Part shown: one piece after another, positions 9,801-17,318 of the stretch
Layout of the letters: each line of letters starts with the position of its first letter
How positions within the stretch are numbered: the stretch's first letter is position 1
From: a virus
IMG/VR virus record: IMGVR_UViG_3300027896_000115
Span: 1-37,819 of that record
Length of the DNA stretch: 37,819 nucleotides
Strand: one strand, 5' to 3'
Program-made: the position numbers and the translations under genes
The notes under the pieces: generated by a model
Told to the model about the DNA's origin: nothing
The model's database searches: none
What the model saw: only the letters and a program-made list of their open reading frames with translations

Positions 9801-10312
9801 CTAATCCCGGTGTTGCTGGAAAAGTTTACAGAGAATTTGGATTTCTTAGATTGAGTGATGGGACGGGTGCTTCTCCTACTCCTTTCTTTGGTTCTACGGG
9901 CATTCAGGGTCCGACAGGTCCACAGGGTGTAACAGGACTTCAGGGGGTCGGTGTAACCGGTATCCAGGGGGTCGGTGTAACGGGTCTTCAAGGGTATACA
10001 GGGATTCAAGGGTCCACCGGTGTAGGGGGTAGTGGTTCATATAATCAAATAATGCACAAGGTAACAAGTGCAGAAGATTCTACTGGATGGTTTTCTGTAT
10101 CCCCTAGCCCTGCAGCTCCTAGTAGTGTAACTATTAATGTTGTCGGTGCTTTTAAAATTATAAATAAGCAGGTTGTCGGTGCTACAGGTGCAACTCCCGA
10201 TTTCGACGTTTTAAATGTTAATGAGATACATATTAAAAACGACGGTACTGCAACAGGTTTAAGTCAATATGTAGGCACAAACGATATCTTAATTATTGAA
10301 TATTTTGCATAA
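6899..10312 (+). CDS. large virion/tail protein with Ycf48-BNR-like propeller and short collagen-like segment
   Basis: GGAGG is six bases before the ATG. The 1137-residue product has an N-terminal domain of about 150 residues. At about 155-420 it has six or so repeats of the type G.AVG..G.I..T.DGG.TW (for example GFAVGTTGLILKTTDGGTSW and GWVVGETGKIFETGDGGTSF), characteristic of Ycf48/BNR-type beta-propellers. A helical segment near 500-535 precedes a long repetitive beta region rich in Ser, Thr, Asn and Gly. A short Gly-X-Y stretch (GIQGPTGPQGVTG) lies near 1001-1042, followed by a C-terminal beta domain. It follows the terminase directly. This architecture suggests a tail or fibre protein contacting the host surface; a ligand is not deducible. 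Confidence 0.8.
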   Translation: MSEKYTGDYAPEMFNEEKRYYFLQAQEKANLTDAELRDLHNISNTNLRRFIQSQLGNCSINDGFKIVESGSPSNDFTIKGGDGSLNNPGVYYLNGYRFFLKDDILYSDQTSTGGSLTDDWYTKWPRPDLTTPSGTSNTLNTITISGTNTIAGGVLQTVVKSSDSGRNFTTSTVPPGTKSIENISMGDTSNGFAVGTTGLILKTTDGGTSWTPLSSPSASSHFYGDSFINRNTGWVVGETGKIFETGDGGTSFIQQGIGITSYDLYSVSAADAIDIWAAGASGTIVYSDDGLNWSSQLSGVVLDLNHIFAVDATYVFAVGNLGTIIRTSNSGIPWSTCTSGVTNNLYGTFFRNRLRGWVVGANGIILNTTDSGTTWDSTVLDSSIDFNSVTFSDTTGFTVGTNGTIYRTLNDGTTWDKYRSDYVYIDFHLAESSGDATSGSEYIDSTLYDPLVGLPNANRLRIVQDVKVSEGWPAPSDYIGPDGTVQHYTSTIAKIQRSVGISNILQANITDLRRVVKTISQLDSALSNGGIDTSAIADHAITPIKIDPTADYTMRSLYLTGDETVSGNLTVHGTLTVQDYQATINTANLSVIGSSTLGASDNTSDSTTAINGRIIQHHIANYPAYDLTASASVINYPLFNIHSDGSGSILHAERMSDTSACFFDITNYGKGYDFCINHLGTKGGIFKIRDDASGDSIVITKNAPGFLGSVFNVSSNSSDPLFNIFNKAPVASVSISIDQTSGTILRLNTNGNASAIDIQSAGSGTDIKAIHNGTSGHALDLTSSSLSGAAVISNTAGQAFRLTQKANETALVIEKDGTGRGQGLELYNRGSDVGLGVYNTGTGIGQLISHVGDSTQPGLDIFIAGNESGSGLRINKSNDTTGELVRLWNQGYSETIWISHDRTDSTASAVKIYNHSRGLDITSNNWWIDSSGNFYTLGYVHTPLVRFDTTHYFSAASMWLDYTNMDSSNPGVAGKVYREFGFLRLSDGTGASPTPFFGSTGIQGPTGPQGVTGLQGVGVTGIQGVGVTGLQGYTGIQGSTGVGGSGSYNQIMHKVTSAEDSTGWFSVSPSPAAPSSVTINVVGAFKIINKQVVGATGATPDFDVLNVNEIHIKNDGTATGLSQYVGTNDILIIEYFA

Positions 10313-10335
10313 TAATTTTATGGGACTGATTAAAA

Positions 10336-10401
10336 ATGAGCGGAAGTTTACTTACAAACAAATGGATTACGGATAATATTCTTCTAATAAGAAATATTTA
10401 G
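10336..10401 (+). pseudogene. 21-codon remnant duplicating the start of the next fibre gene
   Basis: The first 11 codons encode [11 protein letters not shown], the same N-terminus as the gene starting at 10471. The DNA differs at several third positions, so the copy is old and was once under protein-level selection. The frame then runs into the 38-bp repeat and stops at TAG 10399. There is no good ribosome binding site. It looks like the stump of a deleted paralogous fibre gene. Confidence 0.6.
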
Positions 10402-10410
10402 GTTATATCC
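10373..10410 (+). promoter_or_regulatory. 38-bp repeat with dyad and CTTYTAATA box, probable late promoter (copy 1)
   Basis: The segment matches 17189-17226 with three differences in 38 bases. It contains an imperfect dyad, AATATTCTT against AAGAAATATT, around CTAAT. The core TCTTCTAATAA (10380-10390) also occurs before the genes at 26705, 31544 and 36324. It ends about 60 bases before the start of the 10471 gene. A promoter read by a phage-encoded sigma-like factor is the simplest reading; a recombination site is the alternative. Confidence 0.5.
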
Positions 10411-10470
10411 CTATAATCGAATATGCCTTGTAAGACAATCAGTGCTTAGTCATAACTGGGAGCTAAATTA

Positions 10471-13400
10471 ATGAGTGGAAGCCTACTTACAAATAAGTGG
10501 ATAGATAGTTCTGTTGTTAGTTTTGATAAACTTAAAACGTCTCATATATCTGGACTTGAAGGTGACAGTACTAATGGTATACGTATAAAAGTAGGAAGTG
10601 GTTTATCCCTTGATGTAAATGGACTCTCTGCTGATACGGGAAATACCGGGGTTCAAGGTACGACTGGGGTTCAAGGACGGACCGGAGTCCAGGGAACTAC
10701 CGGGGTTCAGGGTTTAACTGGAGTTCAGGGAAACACCGGGGTTCAAGGAGCTACTGGAATTCAGGGTACTACCGGGGTTCAAGGACGGACTGGAGTTCAG
10801 GGAGCCACAGGAGTACAGGGTTCAACAGGAATTCAGGGAACGACTGGGATTCAAGGGACAACAGGACCGGGGTCCACTGGTGTACAGGGAACGACTGGGG
10901 TCCAAGGCGCTACGGGACCTGGAGCCACAGGAATTCAAGGGACGACAGGAATTCAAGGTTTAACAGGAGTTCAAGGAGCCACCGGGGTTCAGGGAAATAC
11001 CGGAATTCAGGGAGTTACTGGGGTCCAAGGAATAACCGGAGTTCAAGGAACCACCGGTATTCAGGGTTCAACGGGACCTGGAGCCACTGGAATTCAGGGT
11101 TCAACGGGAGTACAGGGAACGACTGGGATTCAAGGAACCACAGGGTTCCAGGGAACGACCGGTATTCAAGGTACAACAGGACCAGGAGCTACCGGGGTTC
11201 AGGGCACAACAGGAGTCCAGGGATTTACCGGAGTTCAGGGCTCAACAGGAGTCCAGGGAACGACTGGGGTCCAAGGCACAACAGGGGTCCAGGGAACGAC
11301 CGGGGTCCAAGGCTCAACCGGGGTTCAAGGGCGGACTGGAGTTCAGGGGTCGACTGGAGTTCAGGGTTCAACAGGAGTTCAGGGCTCAACAGGAGTTCAG
11401 GGCTCAACAGGACCTGGAGCTACAGGGGTTCAAGGCACGACCGGAGTTCAGGGTTCAACAGGAATTCAAGGTTCAACAGGAGTTCAAGGTTCAACGGGAC
11501 CCGGAGCTACTGGGGTACAGGGTACGACTGGAGTTCAGGGTAATACCGGGATTCAAGGTTCAACAGGTCCGGGAGCTACTGGAGTACAGGGTACGACTGG
11601 CGTACAGGGCGTGACCGGAGTTCAGGGTAATACCGGTTTGGTTGGTTTAACTGGTTCACAAGGTGTTCAAGGTAATCTATATATTTTTAGGGATGGTCAA
11701 TGGCCTACTCCATCATATGCTGGTACTTTAAATTCCAGTATCAGAGAAGGAGCTCCTGATGACCCATATACAGGGCCATATCAATTCCTAGTTGATTCAA
11801 ATGGAGGAGCCAGTGCAGGTTCTCTTATTAAATTTGACCTATCTGTAATACCCTCAAATTTAATTGTATCAAATGTGGTTCTTGGTTTAACAACCACTAC
11901 TGGAAATCAGAATGTTGATAATTATTTTGTAATCTATGAAAGTAGACGAGCGTGGACTGAGTCTGCTACATGGAATAAATATGACGGAGCTAACTCATGG
12001 GGAACGGCTGGTGCAAGTAATACGTCATCAGATAGATATAATACTAGTCTTGGTACTATACATGATGGTGGTTCTGCTAATACATATTATGAGACAACAT
12101 TAAATTCGTCGGGTTTATCAACAATCCAGGCATGGATAAATGGTACAACTACTAATAACGGATTTGTGATACAGACATACGGTGGAGGGGGAACTAAAAG
12201 TAATTCTTTTTATACAAAAGACCAGGCTACATCGATAAGGCCAATATTATATGTATATGCAAGTGGACCTCAGGGAAATACTGGGGTTCAGGGCTCAACA
12301 GGAGTTCAAGGAGCTACTGGGGTCCAAGGTTCAACCGGGGTTCAGGGAACCACTGGAGTTCAGGGGCGGACTGGAGTTCAAGGCGCAACAGGAGTTCAGG
12401 GCTCAACCGGGGTTCAAGGAACCACTGGGGTTCAGGGAGTCACAGGAGTTCAGGGAACGACTGGGGTTCAGGGTTCAACGGGGGTCCAAGGAGCCACCGG
12501 GGTTCAGGGAGCCACTGGGGTACAGGGCTCAACGGGAGTTCAGGGCTCAACAGGAGTTCAGGGCTCAACAGGAGTTCAGGGCTCAACAGGAGTTCAGGGC
12601 TCAACAGGAGTTCAAGGAGCCACTGGGGTACAGGGAGCAACAGGAGTCCAGGGAACTACTGGGGTTCAAGGAGCCACTGGAGCCACCGGGGTACAGGGTT
12701 CAACTGGGGTACAGGGTTCAACTGGGGTACAGGGTTCAACTGGAGTTCAGGGAGCTACTGGGGTTCAAGGAGTAACAGGAGTTCAGGGTTCAACTGGAGT
12801 TCAGGGAGCTACTGGAGTTCAGGGAGCTACTGGAGTTCAGGGAGTAACAGGAGTTCAGGGCTCAACAGGAATACAAGGAGCCACCGGGGTCCAAGGTTCA
12901 ACTGGGGTTCAGGGAGCCACTGGAGTTCAAGGACGGACTGGAGTTCAGGGAACGACTGGGGTCCAGGGGTCGACTGGAATCCAGGGAACGACCGGGGTCC
13001 AAGGTTCAACCGGGATACAGGGCACAACTGGGGTCCAAGGCTCAACAGGGGTACAGGGTTCAACAGGGGTTCAGGGAACTACCGGGGTTCTTGGTGGTGA
13101 TGCAACTGCAACCTCTTATACTATATATAAGGGACATGACGGAACTTATGTACAAATGCAAATGGACTCGGGCGGTAATTTATTTTTAAATCCTCACATA
13201 TCTGGAGGAGAGAGTACTAGTGCAAATGTAATAGCGGCTGGACCACTATATGCCAGTTCCTTATACGCTTCGAGTTTAACGTCCAATAACGCAGTTTTGG
13301 GGCAAAGTATATACAACGCATCTAGTAACGGTATACGTATATCACAAGATAATACGGTTACGTTTTCTGGAGTTGTTCTTGGTAGTTTTACGGCTGGTAC

Positions 13401-14280
13401 TATAACAGCTTCCGGGCTTTCTACCACCGGTAATTTTACTGCGGCTAATATACATGCAACAGCTAATCAGGCAGTTGATGGGACGCAACATGTCTATGGA
13501 CAAGCTACATTTGATGGTACAGTAACTACCAATAAACCAATAAGCGCAGCCGACGTGCATATTGGATATGATGACCCGAGTCTTCATCCTGGGCAACTGT
13601 ATGTTGGATATACCGGATATCCAAGTAAAATAACTCTCGTTGGGGATATGTCTGCAACGGGTACCATACAAATAGATACACAGTTAAAATCGGCAATAGG
13701 AAAGTTTGGTGTAGATACGGGATATTCCCCCTCATCGAATAGTGTTTTACATCTGTCTGCAAAAACCAGCGGGAACGATGAAGCATTTGCGATATATAAT
13801 CATGCAGGTACGAGTCATCAATTGGTAAGAATGGGTGAGGCATCCTCCGGTGGAGCCATCGCTGGAGATAAAACAAGCGGGGCAATTACACTATTAAATA
13901 TGAATGGTGACTCAAGAGTTGTACTCACGGGTATAACTGGAGGCACTAATTATTTCAGTTTAAACACTGAGTTCTTGAGTGATGTAAAAGTGGACGGATA
14001 TTTAAATACAGGGTATGATAGCATTAAATATAAAGTATTGTCTGGTACAACGGGAGCACTAAATACTGATGCAAGTTTTGCTCATGGAGTTACATCTGGT
14101 ATAGACAAAATTGTTGGGTGTCAAGTAGGTATTATAGGTTCAGATACCTACAGATGGTTTAACGTTGCCAATGCAATGTATTGGTCAACAAAAATAAGTG
14201 ACACTGATGTAGTTATTAAGGTTGTTAATCTTTCTTGGACAAGTTGTTCAGTAAAAATATTTATAACGTATACATCTTAA
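10471..14280 (+). CDS. collagen-like tail fibre protein with DNRLRE-like domain, 1269 aa
   Basis: GGGAG precedes the ATG by nine bases. The domain order is: N-terminal segment 1-55; collagen-like rod about 56-400 made of [12 protein letters not shown] units; globular domain about 402-598; second rod about 599-875; C-terminal domain 876-1269. The globular domain has [26 protein letters not shown] and [20 protein letters not shown], the pattern of DNRLRE (CBM96-like) carbohydrate-associated domains. The rods are broken by GPGAT insertions that shift the Gly register. Residues 1096-1169 are nearly repeated in the spare cassette at 14842. No S74 chaperone motif was seen. The role inferred is a trimeric host-binding fibre whose last ~100 residues form a replaceable tip. 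Confidence 0.85.
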   Translation: MSGSLLTNKWIDSSVVSFDKLKTSHISGLEGDSTNGIRIKVGSGLSLDVNGLSADTGNTGVQGTTGVQGRTGVQGTTGVQGLTGVQGNTGVQGATGIQGTTGVQGRTGVQGATGVQGSTGIQGTTGIQGTTGPGSTGVQGTTGVQGATGPGATGIQGTTGIQGLTGVQGATGVQGNTGIQGVTGVQGITGVQGTTGIQGSTGPGATGIQGSTGVQGTTGIQGTTGFQGTTGIQGTTGPGATGVQGTTGVQGFTGVQGSTGVQGTTGVQGTTGVQGTTGVQGSTGVQGRTGVQGSTGVQGSTGVQGSTGVQGSTGPGATGVQGTTGVQGSTGIQGSTGVQGSTGPGATGVQGTTGVQGNTGIQGSTGPGATGVQGTTGVQGVTGVQGNTGLVGLTGSQGVQGNLYIFRDGQWPTPSYAGTLNSSIREGAPDDPYTGPYQFLVDSNGGASAGSLIKFDLSVIPSNLIVSNVVLGLTTTTGNQNVDNYFVIYESRRAWTESATWNKYDGANSWGTAGASNTSSDRYNTSLGTIHDGGSANTYYETTLNSSGLSTIQAWINGTTTNNGFVIQTYGGGGTKSNSFYTKDQATSIRPILYVYASGPQGNTGVQGSTGVQGATGVQGSTGVQGTTGVQGRTGVQGATGVQGSTGVQGTTGVQGVTGVQGTTGVQGSTGVQGATGVQGATGVQGSTGVQGSTGVQGSTGVQGSTGVQGSTGVQGATGVQGATGVQGTTGVQGATGATGVQGSTGVQGSTGVQGSTGVQGATGVQGVTGVQGSTGVQGATGVQGATGVQGVTGVQGSTGIQGATGVQGSTGVQGATGVQGRTGVQGTTGVQGSTGIQGTTGVQGSTGIQGTTGVQGSTGVQGSTGVQGTTGVLGGDATATSYTIYKGHDGTYVQMQMDSGGNLFLNPHISGGESTSANVIAAGPLYASSLYASSLTSNNAVLGQSIYNASSNGIRISQDNTVTFSGVVLGSFTAGTITASGLSTTGNFTAANIHATANQAVDGTQHVYGQATFDGTVTTNKPISAADVHIGYDDPSLHPGQLYVGYTGYPSKITLVGDMSATGTIQIDTQLKSAIGKFGVDTGYSPSSNSVLHLSAKTSGNDEAFAIYNHAGTSHQLVRMGEASSGGAIAGDKTSGAITLLNMNGDSRVVLTGITGGTNYFSLNTEFLSDVKVDGYLNTGYDSIKYKVLSGTTGALNTDASFAHGVTSGIDKIVGCQVGIIGSDTYRWFNVANAMYWSTKISDTDVVIKVVNLSWTSCSVKIFITYTS
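12541..12612 (+). repeat. identical 18-bp tandem repeats in collagen-like coding DNA
   Basis: CAGGGCTCAACAGGAGTT (one QGSTGV unit) occurs four times without change, while most of the rod uses varied synonymous codons. This is a local, recent expansion where slippage or unequal crossing-over could change rod length in steps of six residues. Confidence 0.85.
13754..13977 (+). repeat. 224-bp direct repeat, expressed copy (fibre C-terminal region)
   Basis: The segment encodes [18 protein letters not shown] onward to SLNTEFL in the fibre gene. It aligns without gaps to 14842-15065. The last 84 bases (13894-13977) are identical, while the upstream part has scattered, mostly synonymous differences. 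The shared sequence stops abruptly at TTCTTG, after which the two copies encode unrelated C-termini. Confidence 0.9.
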
Positions 14281-14291
14281 GGAAGTGAAAC

Positions 14292-14603
14292 TCAACGTGT
14301 AGTAATAGTGTCTGTGTAAACGCCACAAATTGGGCAGGCGTGTATAACGTATATCCTATTGCATTGGGGGCACGTAAAATGCATTACCACGGACAAGCCC
14401 AAACATGTTTTTGTTATACTAGATGAGTCCCCAATTACTGGAGTACCATCATGGGGGCAAATGGTTATGTTATTAGTTACTGGTATACGTAAAGCCAGAG
14501 GATTACGAGTAACTCTTGGCTCAGTTGTTAACATTGATTTTGACTGAGAATAACAAAAAATAATTGATACAAATATAAAACTATAAATCATACGGCATTT
14601 CAT
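14292..14603 (-). CDS. small secreted or membrane-anchored zinc-ribbon-like protein, 103 aa
   Basis: On the minus strand AGGAGG lies five bases before the ATG at 14603. A GTG at 14609 would fall inside that site and was rejected. Residues 4-20 (RMIYSFIFVSIIFCYSQ) form a hydrophobic N-terminal segment, a signal peptide or anchor. The C-terminal half has Cys49-Pro-His, then Cys78-x2-Cys81 and Cys90-x2-Cys93, typical of a zinc ribbon. The Cys in the hydrophobic segment is preceded by Phe, so it is not a standard lipobox. The gene overlaps the end of the broken gene upstream (14581-14841). Both face against the fibre genes and look like an inserted accessory module. The function is unknown. Confidence 0.55.
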   Translation of the reverse strand: MKCRMIYSFIFVSIIFCYSQSKSMLTTEPRVTRNPLALRIPVTNNITICPHDGTPVIGDSSSITKTCLGLSVVMHFTCPQCNRIYVIHACPICGVYTDTITTR

Positions 14604-14841
14604 AACCACCTCCTATTTCTCTTTGTATAATTCCATTGCCTGTATTATGATACGCGATTTTTCTACCTCCAAGAACTATTCCTTCATACAAATTTTTGAG
14701 CCTGTGTATATCCCTTGGTTTTAATTGCATATTTTCCAGTATTACAAGAGCTTGGTCTACTAACTCATCCGGTTTAAAAATAGTAGTTAGTTCTCCTTTT
14801 TCGGCCGATACAATTATCGGTTCATTTTTTGCAATTTCAAA
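14581..14841 (-). pseudogene. 5'-truncated opposite-strand gene
   Basis: The frame encodes about 86 residues (including KPDELVDQALVILENMQLK and GGRKIAYHNTGNG) and ends at 14581, overlapping the zinc-ribbon gene. Read upstream, the coding sense breaks exactly where the 224-bp fibre repeat begins (14842). The open frame continues into the antisense of the repeat to an ATG at 14931, but those 30 residues are simply the reverse strand of fibre DNA. The original start was evidently removed when the fibre segment was joined here. A chimeric expressed protein is possible but unlikely. The family was not recognised. Confidence 0.5.
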
Positions 14842-15395
14842 TGTCTGCAAAAACCAGCGGGAACGATGATGCCTTCTCAATATATAATCACGCAGGTACG
14901 AGCCATCAACTTGTAAGAATGGGTGAGGCATCTACCACTGGAGCAATTGCTGGAGATAAAACAAGTGGGGCAATCACACTGTTAAATATGAATGGTGACT
15001 CAAGAGTTGTACTCACGGGTATAACTGGAGGCACTAATTATTTCAGTTTAAACACTGAGTTCTTGGCCCGGCTTACTCCTACAAAATTTGGGTATGGTGC
15101 GGCTGAAACAAACACGATTGCCTCGGGGGTAATTACACCGACCAAATCATTTATCGCTGTTGAAGTAGAGTCTGGGACAACAGATAATTTGGATACGATC
15201 ACAGCTACAAATTTTGCAGTTGGTGATATAATTATTATATCAACACTGACTACGGGTCATACTATAGGGATACGTTCTGCTGGTAATATAGTAACACCAA
15301 GTAGTGGTGCTACTAGATATCTAACCACAATTTATGGACGATGGCAAGGAATGTGGCAAGGGTCCAACTGGGCAGAAATGTCATTTGCACAATAA
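14841..15395 (+). pseudogene. silent alternative C-terminus for the collagen-like fibre
   Basis: This frame begins in the second 224-bp repeat and continues into about 110 residues unlike the tip of the 10471 gene (ARLTPTKFGYGAAETNTIAS, then IAVEVESGTTDNLDTITATN, ending GMWQGSNWAEMSFAQ). It is intact to its stop but has no ribosome binding site, and its only starts are an ATG at 14841 and a TTG at 14829 at the junction. The reading frame matches that of the expressed gene across the repeat. Homologous exchange within the repeat would therefore delete 1088 bp and replace the tip in frame. It contains one of the six GATC sites in the window. Its last 15 bases overlap the end of the convergent helicase gene. 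Confidence 0.6.
14842..15065 (+). repeat. 224-bp direct repeat, silent copy
   Basis: This is the counterpart of 13754-13977 in the same orientation with no gaps. At protein level four of 74 residues differ. Divergence is confined to the 5' two thirds. Confidence 0.9.
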
Positions 15396-17105
15396 TTTGA
15401 GTTTTTCAGAACTTTGAATAAATAGATAACTGGGGCTGACCTGGATAGGCTGACCCCTAAATAGTCGGCTCATAGAGTACGATACATTTAAATAATTCAT
15501 AGCCCTTGTAATTGCCACATAATAAAGTCGGTCTTCCTCCTTAATATCCTCTGACCTGGCGTGGGGCCATACATCCTGTTCTACTCCTACTACAAAAACT
15601 CTTTTAAATTCTAAACCCTTGCTAGCATGGGCTGTCATAAGTTTTACACCGTTACCTGAGTCATTTTCAAGAAAAGTGCTTGCTAATACCATCTCGTTAA
15701 TGGTATCAAATCCGGATGCTATGTCTATCATAGCTTCGGTCATACTTATATCGGAATCTTTAGTGAGTGTATTTCTATATCCTGTCCTATTTATGATTTC
15801 TTTAATGGCATTCATGGGAGTCATTACCCGTATATCATTTAGAAGGTTAACGAATAACTTAATTTCCGGCATCTCCTGAGATATCTGATTTATATAAGGC
15901 CATCCTTCTGATAATACTTTTTCCTGTTTAGCATCACCAAATCCCCTTTTAGGTACATTTATAATCCTCGTGAGACTTTCTATGTCATCCGGGTTACTGG
16001 CAGCTTTAAGATAAGATAAGAGGTCTTTAGAAACTTTTCTTTTATAGAAGGGCATATCACCAATTACTTTATATGGTATCCTGTTTTGTGCAAAAGCCCG
16101 TTCAAATAGTATAGACCGGGAGTTCATCCGGTATATTATGGTGGTATCCTCATAATTACCCATTTTTTTAATGGCATCGGCTATTTTTGTTGCTTCGTCC
16201 TCCTGACTACGAAATACCGAAACGGATACTTTACCTGTATTATTCGATTTAGGAACCATTTGTTTACCGAACTGCAGGAAACTGTTTGCGTGGTTTATAA
16301 TGTCAGAACATGACCTATAATTATATGTTAAATGATTTATGGTCGGATTATACTTCTTTATAAATTCATCCATGTTACTAGGTTTAGCCCCACGCCATGA
16401 ATAAATACTCTGATTCTGGTCTCCAAATACCATCATGGTTTTGGTTTTTATAGGGTCATAGATAGATAAAATAATGTCATATTGAATGGCCGATGTATCC
16501 TGAAATTCATCAATTAAAATATGATGCCATAGATTAGTGAAATGGGTACGACAATCTTCTTTTTTTAAACAATTGTTGGCATATACCAACAGGTCATCAA
16601 AGTCGCAGGCGTTATTTTTTAATAAGATTTTCTGATACTTATTGTAAATTTCTTCAAGGGTATCATCTTCAATTTCTGATTGTTCAGATTTAGTTTTACC
16701 GATAAGTCCTAATACCTCGTATGGGTCAGTAGTTATACCCCTTGTTTTAAGAATGGTTTTTATTACCGACATTTGGTCACTGTCATCATATATACTGAAT
16801 GGTAATTTTAGAGGAGTATATTGTATAAATTCTTTCATTATCCTGACACACAGACTATGAATTGTGCTCATTTGCATATCTTTTATGTTATGGTAAGTTT
16901 TTATACGCTCCTTCATCTCTTTCGCGGCTTTATTGGTGAAAGTAACAGATAAGATGTTTTTTGGATTTGCTCCATTATCAATGAGATAACGAATTCTTGC
17001 TACAAGACAACGTGTTTTTCCGGACCCCGCGGAGGCATAAATGACAGAGGGAGATTTAGAAGTCACAGCATTCCACTGTTCGTTGTTTAATCCATACTGC
17101 TCCAT
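15381..17105 (-). CDS. UvrD/Rep-type superfamily 1A DNA helicase, 574 aa
   Basis: The motifs are complete: a Q motif with Gln10 (GLNNEQWNAV), Walker A ASAGSGKT (24-31), motif Ia VTFTNKAAKEM, Walker B LIDEFQD (197-203), motif III FGDQNQSIYSWRGA (227-240), motif IV LTYNYRS, motif V MTAHASKGLEFK and motif VI YYVAITRA. An ATP-driven 3'-5' translocase acting in replication, recombination or repair is expected. At 574 residues it is shorter than bacterial UvrD/PcrA (about 720), as in other phage members. It lies on the opposite strand inside the tail-fibre block, with an upstream region (17106-17188) separate from the late genes, so it is probably an early gene. Its 3' end overlaps the silent fibre tip by 15 bases. 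Confidence 0.93.
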   Translation of the reverse strand: MEQYGLNNEQWNAVTSKSPSVIYASAGSGKTRCLVARIRYLIDNGANPKNILSVTFTNKAAKEMKERIKTYHNIKDMQMSTIHSLCVRIMKEFIQYTPLKLPFSIYDDSDQMSVIKTILKTRGITTDPYEVLGLIGKTKSEQSEIEDDTLEEIYNKYQKILLKNNACDFDDLLVYANNCLKKEDCRTHFTNLWHHILIDEFQDTSAIQYDIILSIYDPIKTKTMMVFGDQNQSIYSWRGAKPSNMDEFIKKYNPTINHLTYNYRSCSDIINHANSFLQFGKQMVPKSNNTGKVSVSVFRSQEDEATKIADAIKKMGNYEDTTIIYRMNSRSILFERAFAQNRIPYKVIGDMPFYKRKVSKDLLSYLKAASNPDDIESLTRIINVPKRGFGDAKQEKVLSEGWPYINQISQEMPEIKLFVNLLNDIRVMTPMNAIKEIINRTGYRNTLTKDSDISMTEAMIDIASGFDTINEMVLASTFLENDSGNGVKLMTAHASKGLEFKRVFVVGVEQDVWPHARSEDIKEEDRLYYVAITRAMNYLNVSYSMSRLFRGQPIQVSPSYLFIQSSEKLKLLCK

Positions 17106-17188
17106 TTTAAATAATACCTACATTTCATAGTTAAAATAAAGCAATATATAGGATTTTTTGTATCCCTATTATTTTCAACGCATTATAA

Positions 17189-17226
17189 ATAATATTCTTT
17201 TAATAAGAAATATTTAAGTTACATCC
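17189..17226 (+). promoter_or_regulatory. 38-bp repeat with dyad and CTTYTAATA box, probable late promoter (copy 2)
   Basis: This is the second copy of the element at 10373-10410, with TCTTTTAATAA at 17196-17206 followed by GTTA 12 bases later. It lies between the divergent helicase gene and the next collagen-like gene, about 115 bases before the proposed CTG start. The two copies differ at three positions only. Confidence 0.5.
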
Positions 17227-17318
17227 TTCAACAGGTGTATAAAATTTTCGTCCCGTAGGACATATTCGAGGGTGCGATTAAAAGCGTACAAACTCGACAA
17301 AAAACGGGGGAGGTTCTT

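Noticed and set aside
12541-12612. Tandem 18-bp repeats as a CRISPR array
   Set aside because: There are no unique spacers, the period equals one hexapeptide, and the repeats are inside an intact coding frame.
11225-13063. Long open frames in other phases and on the minus strand across the collagen-like DNA, with repeats such as EFRAQQ or LLSPEL
   Set aside because: They are the low-complexity rod DNA read in the wrong frame; they have no ribosome binding sites, and the GVQGxT frame is the coherent one. The same applies to 17432-19401, 22347-22803 and 23044-23229.
14359-14547. Plus-strand 62-residue frame
   Set aside because: It is antisense to the zinc-ribbon gene and has no ribosome binding site.
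14581-14931. Intact 116-residue minus-strand gene
   Set aside because: The first 30 residues are the reverse strand of the fibre repeat; the same antisense frame also appears over the expressed copy, so the start is an artefact of the junction.
13754-15065. Diversity-generating retroelement
   Set aside because: The repeat copies differ mainly at synonymous sites rather than at adenines, and no reverse transcriptase is present in the window.
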